In this document: positions 59,831 to 64,000 of the stretch, one piece after another
How the letters are laid out: each line of letters begins with the position of its first letter
Position numbering within the stretch: position 1 is the first letter of the stretch
NCBI GenBank assembly: GCA_930367205.1
Contig: OV884011.1
Location: forward strand, 136,623,437 to 136,687,436
DNA from: Acanthosoma haemorrhoidale
Taxonomy: Eukaryota > Arthropoda > Insecta > Hemiptera > Acanthosomatidae
Direction of reading: 5' to 3'
Length of the DNA: 64,000 nucleotides
The notes under the pieces: model-generated
What the model was told of the DNA's origin: nothing
The model's input: the letters and a program-made list of their open reading frames with translations, nothing else
Database searches by the model: none
Program-made: the position numbers and the translations under genes

Positions 59831-60727
59831 AAACTTTGAGTTTATATTTTTCTTAGTCAGGACCCCCTTCAGTTTGACCAGTGGGTTCATACAAGCATGG
59901 AAACTGAGGTAGTGGGTTTTCAGAAAAATCAGTCACATTTGCTTTGGCTCGAACGATGCAATATGAGACATCAGTATTGTCAAATGAATAGATTAACCTT
60001 ACAATCGAGTGTTCAACATGTTTAGATGTGCAGCTGTGTTACAACAAGACCCTAGAAACCTTCATCACCTACAAGGAGGAGATGTGAAGAAGTTGAGACA
60101 TTAATGCGCAGTTTCCTAAACCTTTCTAAAAATTCCTTCAACGAACATCACAATGGAAAACTAGTTTTCCATGTTCCCCGACGTCTTTTACGAAGATGTC
60201 CCGGAGTTTTCTGTGGGCATTTGGTTTCGAACAGTCAACCACTGGTTTTTGGGCAGAAGATAATTCGAGTTCCTTGGTACAAAACCCTTCCTGGTGAATG
60301 ATGCTGTGATATGTTAGAAGATGTCTTCTTAAAAAATTTCCCGATAGTGAAATATGGTTTTTTTTTTACCCTCAATAGAAGCTACCGACCTATCGGATCA
60401 AACGCTGCCTGATTTTGGCAAGCCAAAGTTTTTTCTTTAAGAGCGATTTTTAGCTCTTCAAACGCCTTCTCCTATAGTGGATGTGCGTAGTTGATGGAGG
60501 TAAAGTACCTCTTTAGATGTAGTAAGATTCTCAGAACGAAAACATACAGCTGAGTAGATAATTTGCTGTTGCAACTTTCGTCCAAAACCACAAAGAAATA
60601 TTTGCAACTTAAGTGCCCACAAATAAGCTTACCTCTTCGGTCATATCGTCTATCCACCACATTACTGTATTTTGAGAGACCACTATTTCGTACACTAGTT
60701 AAGACATTTTTGATTGTCCCAGGTTAA
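59831..60727. other. Non-coding DNA
   Basis: Frames at 60104-60301 (plus) and 60472-60660 (minus) show no certain family. The minus-strand reading just below 60472 contains KAFEELKIALKEKTLA, which loosely resembles the RT/RNase H connection of LTR elements, but it is too short to call. Confidence 0.45.
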
Positions 60728-60830
60728 ATGTTTTTTCCGATCCCCTTAAAAAATGACAAAATTATGAATTACTATAGATTCTCAGGCGAATCTATTTACA
60801 TATCACATTTTATATGTCCTATAAATATAC
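60728..60830 (+). repeat. Interspersed repeat R1, copy 2
   Basis: CTCAGGCGAATCTATTTACA (60781-60800) and its surroundings match 30440-30545. Family unknown. It lies directly left of the BEL/Pao terminal repeat. Confidence 0.75.
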
Positions 60831-60870
60831 CATCGGTACATCCTTGAACCGAGATTGGATTCGTTATTGG

Positions 60871-63004
60871 AATGTACGATTGGTATTTGTGGATTGGGCA
60901 TTTAACGGATAGGCTTAATTAGTCAAAGATATCTTTGATGAAATAAATAAAATAAAATGTACATGTCTGATGAAGGCCAAAAAGAATATACAACAAAGTT
61001 AATGCTTTTAGTCGGGAAATTCATAACAAAAATAGGAAGGAAATTATGAGATACATTCTGTGAAATCAAAATCTTCTAGAATGTAACAGTGGACAGATGG
61101 TATGTTCTATTGTCGGGTGGTATAGCTTTCCGGTTTTTATGGGAATTAATCATGGTTCTATGACAATGTCTTCTCTAAGACATTTCCAACGCCTGTTTTC
61201 TTTCTCGAATGAATTTGATGACATCATCAGCAGTGGGAAATGTGGTAAAGACAATTCGAACTGCTTTTGAGTTTCCAGATCAAGACCTTGAAGGGTAAGA
61301 GCTGATAAAATGGTATGGATTTTGGAGCTTGAGCACGCGAAAGACTTTAACACTGTAATCCAGATCGGTAAGAAATACGGAGTACCACTGGTATTCTCGT
61401 TCGATAAGTAATGATCCTGCTGATGATTTTGTTTGCTAGAACTTGAGGATTATCGCAGGTGTGGACCACCTTCTCCCACTCTAAGTTATAAGAGCCATTT
61501 TCGATTGAGAACAGCAATAGCATAGCTGCTTCACCTTTTAGTATCATTGAAAGGTAGTGGAATTTTTCCACATTTGTCCGGCTAGGCTCTCTGTGAACTA
61601 AAGAGAGGAAAGTATCCCTGAAAGGTGTCTATTTCATCTTGTATCTGGATAACATGGGTATAGGTATCGGGGAGCTGCGGCTTACTCAAGGCTAAAAGCA
61701 GAAGCGTTTAATATTGACTCAGAGGAGGATAAAGGGTACTGTGCGATGCGACGGTGCTCCATGTGCATTAATAATGTCTAACCTTCCTTGATCTCGTCTC
61801 TTGTGAGATCGTAGGATCGTGGACATGCTTCAATTGGGAAGTCTTCTCTCATAGCGGCCTTAACGGCATGGATCTTACCTCAAACCGTTCTAAAGTTTTT
61901 CCAATCTTAAAGGTTAGTTTTACGCCACATTTTGAATGGACAGGTGTTAAGCCTACTGTACGAATGTTTTCTTGCTACCATCGACTAACCCGGTCTTATC
62001 GCTCTTGCGTGTATACACGTGCTAGAGGAATCACTTGAATAGCAAAGTTGGGAATCGATTCCGGCGTTACGATCGAATGATGATGGAAGTATATGAATAA
62101 TAGTAAAAATCTTCACAAAGAGGGCGCAAGTAATAAATCAATCAATAAAACACCGACGACCGATGAAAGGGTTACGAATATAACCGGTCAGAGAAAGATA
62201 AATGATTCAAGGTGTCGTATTCGAAATAAAACAGCATAGTTTAATTGCCAAAATGTAAAATTTTTGAAGGACGGTAAGAGCTAAAAAGGAATTAAAACCT
62301 TTGTGGTATAGTAAAGGAGAATCGAGAGATGAATAGCAAAGAAGTGAAAAAATTGTCAACCCCTAAAGAAAAAATTTAAATTACATAGAAACTAAAGAAT
62401 AAAGCGACACCTAAGAATAACCTAAGAAGATACTTAGAATGAAGGTTATCTGCAGTAATATGCCAACAGAGTGTGATTGGGAGCTCAATCGCACTAATAA
62501 TCAATTTAGACATAACGTATTTAGTAATACCGATTGATTACAATAAATGATTGCTATCAATTTTAACAGGAGTTAGTAATGTATATAAATATATTCAAAG
62601 TAAAGAATATAATTAACAAATGCTTTGTATGCCCAGGGAGGGATTTGATTAGCTAATATTTATCAAAGAATGTAGAGAGCAGAATTTATCTAGAGCCGGA
62701 GAAACCAAAAACTTGTTGAATATGCACTCAGACGGATGGTGGGTCTGAATCTACACATTCAACTCCGATATTAAAGAGTGGACTGTATGAATGGTATTTG
62801 TCGATTGATCTTGGAACGAATAAGCTTAATTAGTTAAAAATATCTTTAAACAAACAAAACAAAATGTACAAGTCTGATGAAGGCCGAAAAGATAATACAA
62901 AGAGGTTAACGCTTTTAGTCAGGAAATTTATAAAGATAAAAAAAAATGGAAACTCTAATATATAAACAGTGAACTTAAAATTCCCTGGAATGCAACGGTG
63001 TTGA
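60871..63004 (-). mobile_element. Decayed BEL/Pao retrotransposon with terminal direct repeats
   Basis: About 225 bp at 60871-61095 recurs at 62780-63004 in the same orientation, both containing GGTATTTGT, AGGCTTAATTAGT or its variant, TGTCTGATGAAGGCC-like, CTTTTAGTC and GGAAATT in order. They are diverged by many substitutions. Between them lies a minus-strand gag remnant of BEL/Pao type and no detectable RT or integrase. The direct repeats are inferred to be LTRs. No clean target duplication was found. The element is old. Confidence 0.6.
61150..61690 (-). pseudogene. BEL/Pao gag (DUF1759-like) pseudogene
   Basis: The minus-strand pieces follow the DUF1759-type gag order: DTFLSLVHREPSRTNVEKFH (about 61615-61557), then EKFHYLSMILKGEAAMLL, then NLEWEKVVHTCDNPQVLANK, and after a frameshift near 61350 KIHTILSALTLQGLDLETQK, with a final SSNSFEKENRRWKCL. 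These are recognisable Pao/BEL structural-protein motifs. The frame is broken at least twice, and no protease follows. Confidence 0.75.
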
Positions 63005-63403
63005 AATATATATATTGACTATTGAAATATGTTGAAGAACTTAAATATAAATTGTTCTTGCTCGGAAGCCGTCATTCTCCATCATCCATGCTTCTCCCTT
63101 GATGAAGCGGAGAGCCCCTCTACTCAATCATTTTAGCCGTGTAAGTGGTTGAGAAAAGGTGAGAGGGCAGACGAAGGTATCGGTCATGGGAGATATTCCT
63201 AGACGAATAACAAACTGAACACATCAGCGTATAGGTGGCAATTATTCTGACCTTTGGTCACATCGTTTTGCAGAATCGCAGGCAGATGGCACCACAGCAG
63301 CGAATGCCGGTTGTCGACTCACGCTGCCCCTCCTTTCAGAAATAATATTTTTGAACAGGTTTTATTTATTGATATTAATTTATTGATGCTTTAATGATTG
63401 TTT
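63005..63403. other. Non-coding DNA
   Basis: Nothing recognised. The GC-richer part at 63070-63340 has no coding signature. Confidence 0.5.
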
Positions 63404-63510
63404 TGGTTTGTCTCCGTTTGCACAGTTGAGGTTTTTATCGTACGACTTTTTATTTTAACAACTGAAGATGACTGCTTAAAGCAGTCGAAAACATTTTAGC
63501 TAAATAAACT
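63404..63510 (+). repeat. Penelope-like tail with hammerhead-like stem
   Basis: GTTTGTCTCCGTTTGCACAG, then CAACTGAAGATGACTGC, TTAAA, GCAGTCGAAA. The stem GACTGC/GCAGTC is perfect (6 bp), bracketed by CTGAAGA and GAAA, the layout of a hammerhead core except for A where U is expected in CUGAUGA. TAAATAAAC follows as a poly(A)-like signal. The leading part also matches GTTTGTCTCCATATGCGCAG near 33149, tying it to the inverted repeat at 32110-33225. No RT is present. Confidence 0.5.
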
Positions 63511-63779
63511 ATTTTGCGGAGAGGGAAGATTTGTTATTTAACATTGAAAGTAACTAGGTTTAGTACATGATTCCTTTTAGGTACAGAATTTATGAAAAAT
63601 AGAACACATTCACAGCGACACTAGATTTCAAAAAGCAGCTCTGTTTCCCAATGGGTTTGTAAACCCTTTGTTACAAGCATCAATGGCCCTTGTGGTTGAC
63701 ATGCCTAATACAAACAAACTAATAACTCTCTGTTAAAAATCATAGATATTTGAAATCATTAATATTATAAGTTCATTGA

Positions 63780-63960
63780 TTAGGGGCGCGGGAGTAGTAG
63801 CCCAGTGATTGGTCAAAAGAAGCTGTCATAGGATTGGCCGAAATAAAAGTCTCTATCATTCACTTTAGGCAGGAATGCCTGCCTATATAACGTGGAACTT
63901 CTGAGGTTTTTCTGACATTCGGAATTTTTCAGACACTTGAAGTGAACGAAGTTTTCGCTT
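63780..63960 (+). promoter_or_regulatory. Promoter-like segment
   Basis: Two ATTGG (inverted CCAAT) boxes near 63810 and 63833, a small palindrome AGGCAGG/CCTGCCT, and a TATA-like CCTATATAACG (63882-63892) occur in promoter order. It could drive a host gene or be the U3 of an LTR. The sequence to the right is a Jockey fragment, so no gene can be attached. Confidence 0.35.
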
Positions 63961-63971
63961 TCTCTTGAGAC

Positions 63972-64000
63972 GTCCCTTATAATGTCAGCAACAAAACCCT
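63972..64000 (+). mobile_element. Jockey-family LINE fragment, cut by window end
   Basis: CCCTTATAATGTCAGCAACA and AAACCCT match the NAPYYVSNKTL-coding region of the Jockey ORF2 (for example reverse strand near 39000) with two or three differences. It continues beyond the window. Confidence 0.7.

Noticed and set aside
1..64000. tRNA, rRNA or CRISPR loci
   Set aside because: I saw no cloverleaf with proper A and B boxes, no rRNA-like sequence and no regularly spaced short repeats. The tRNA-Phe-like bases at 54262-54279 are a primer site, not a gene.

Overview
This is a eukaryotic, AT-rich, mostly non-coding window, most likely from an arthropod (probably an insect) with large introns and many transposons. 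The evidence is two Jockey-clade LINE families, Gypsy elements of errantivirus type (LTRs running AGTT...AACT, sitting in TATA tracts), a BEL/Pao gag remnant, a pogo/Tigger transposase, a hAT element with a perfect 8-bp target duplication, and Penelope-like tail motifs. The species cannot be fixed from sequence alone.

Only one host coding segment is convincing: a 151-bp immunoglobulin-domain exon on the minus strand (36123-36273) with a consensus acceptor and donor. It resembles arthropod neural cell-adhesion Ig proteins. The window is therefore probably largely intronic DNA of that gene, although neighbouring exons were not found.

Layout: 1-9 kb is AT-rich with one solo LTR (1949-2130) and a Jockey fragment (5131-5665). 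9.0-10.2 kb is a non-autonomous hAT and 10.6-12.6 kb a dead Tigger. 14.3-15.85 kb is an LTR-like block containing a second complete LTR with its own 5-bp duplication. 22.9-25.3 kb is a second LINE family (LINE2), flanked by inverted copies of its own 3' end. 32.1-33.2 kb is a roughly 0.4-kb-arm inverted repeat with Penelope-like features. 33.4-35.3 kb is a 5'-truncated Jockey copy. 38.5-43.3 kb is a nearly full-length Jockey copy (ORF1 and ORF2, minus strand) whose ORF1 is split by a 679-bp solo LTR. 45.1-45.9 kb is a third LTR of that family. 47.3-51.15 kb is a degraded Gypsy interrupted by a LINE2 copy. 51.17-54.46 kb is a younger Gypsy with nearly identical LTRs and a tRNA-Phe primer site, but lacking protease and RT. 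55.5 kb is another solo LTR of the same type. 60.9-63.0 kb is a decayed BEL/Pao element. 63.4-64.0 kb holds a hammerhead-like motif, a promoter-like segment and the start of another Jockey fragment.

No element here is intact. The useful story is nesting order, target-site preference (LTRs in TATA tracts), recurrent internal deletion that removes RT catalytic parts, and one Ig exon embedded in repeats.
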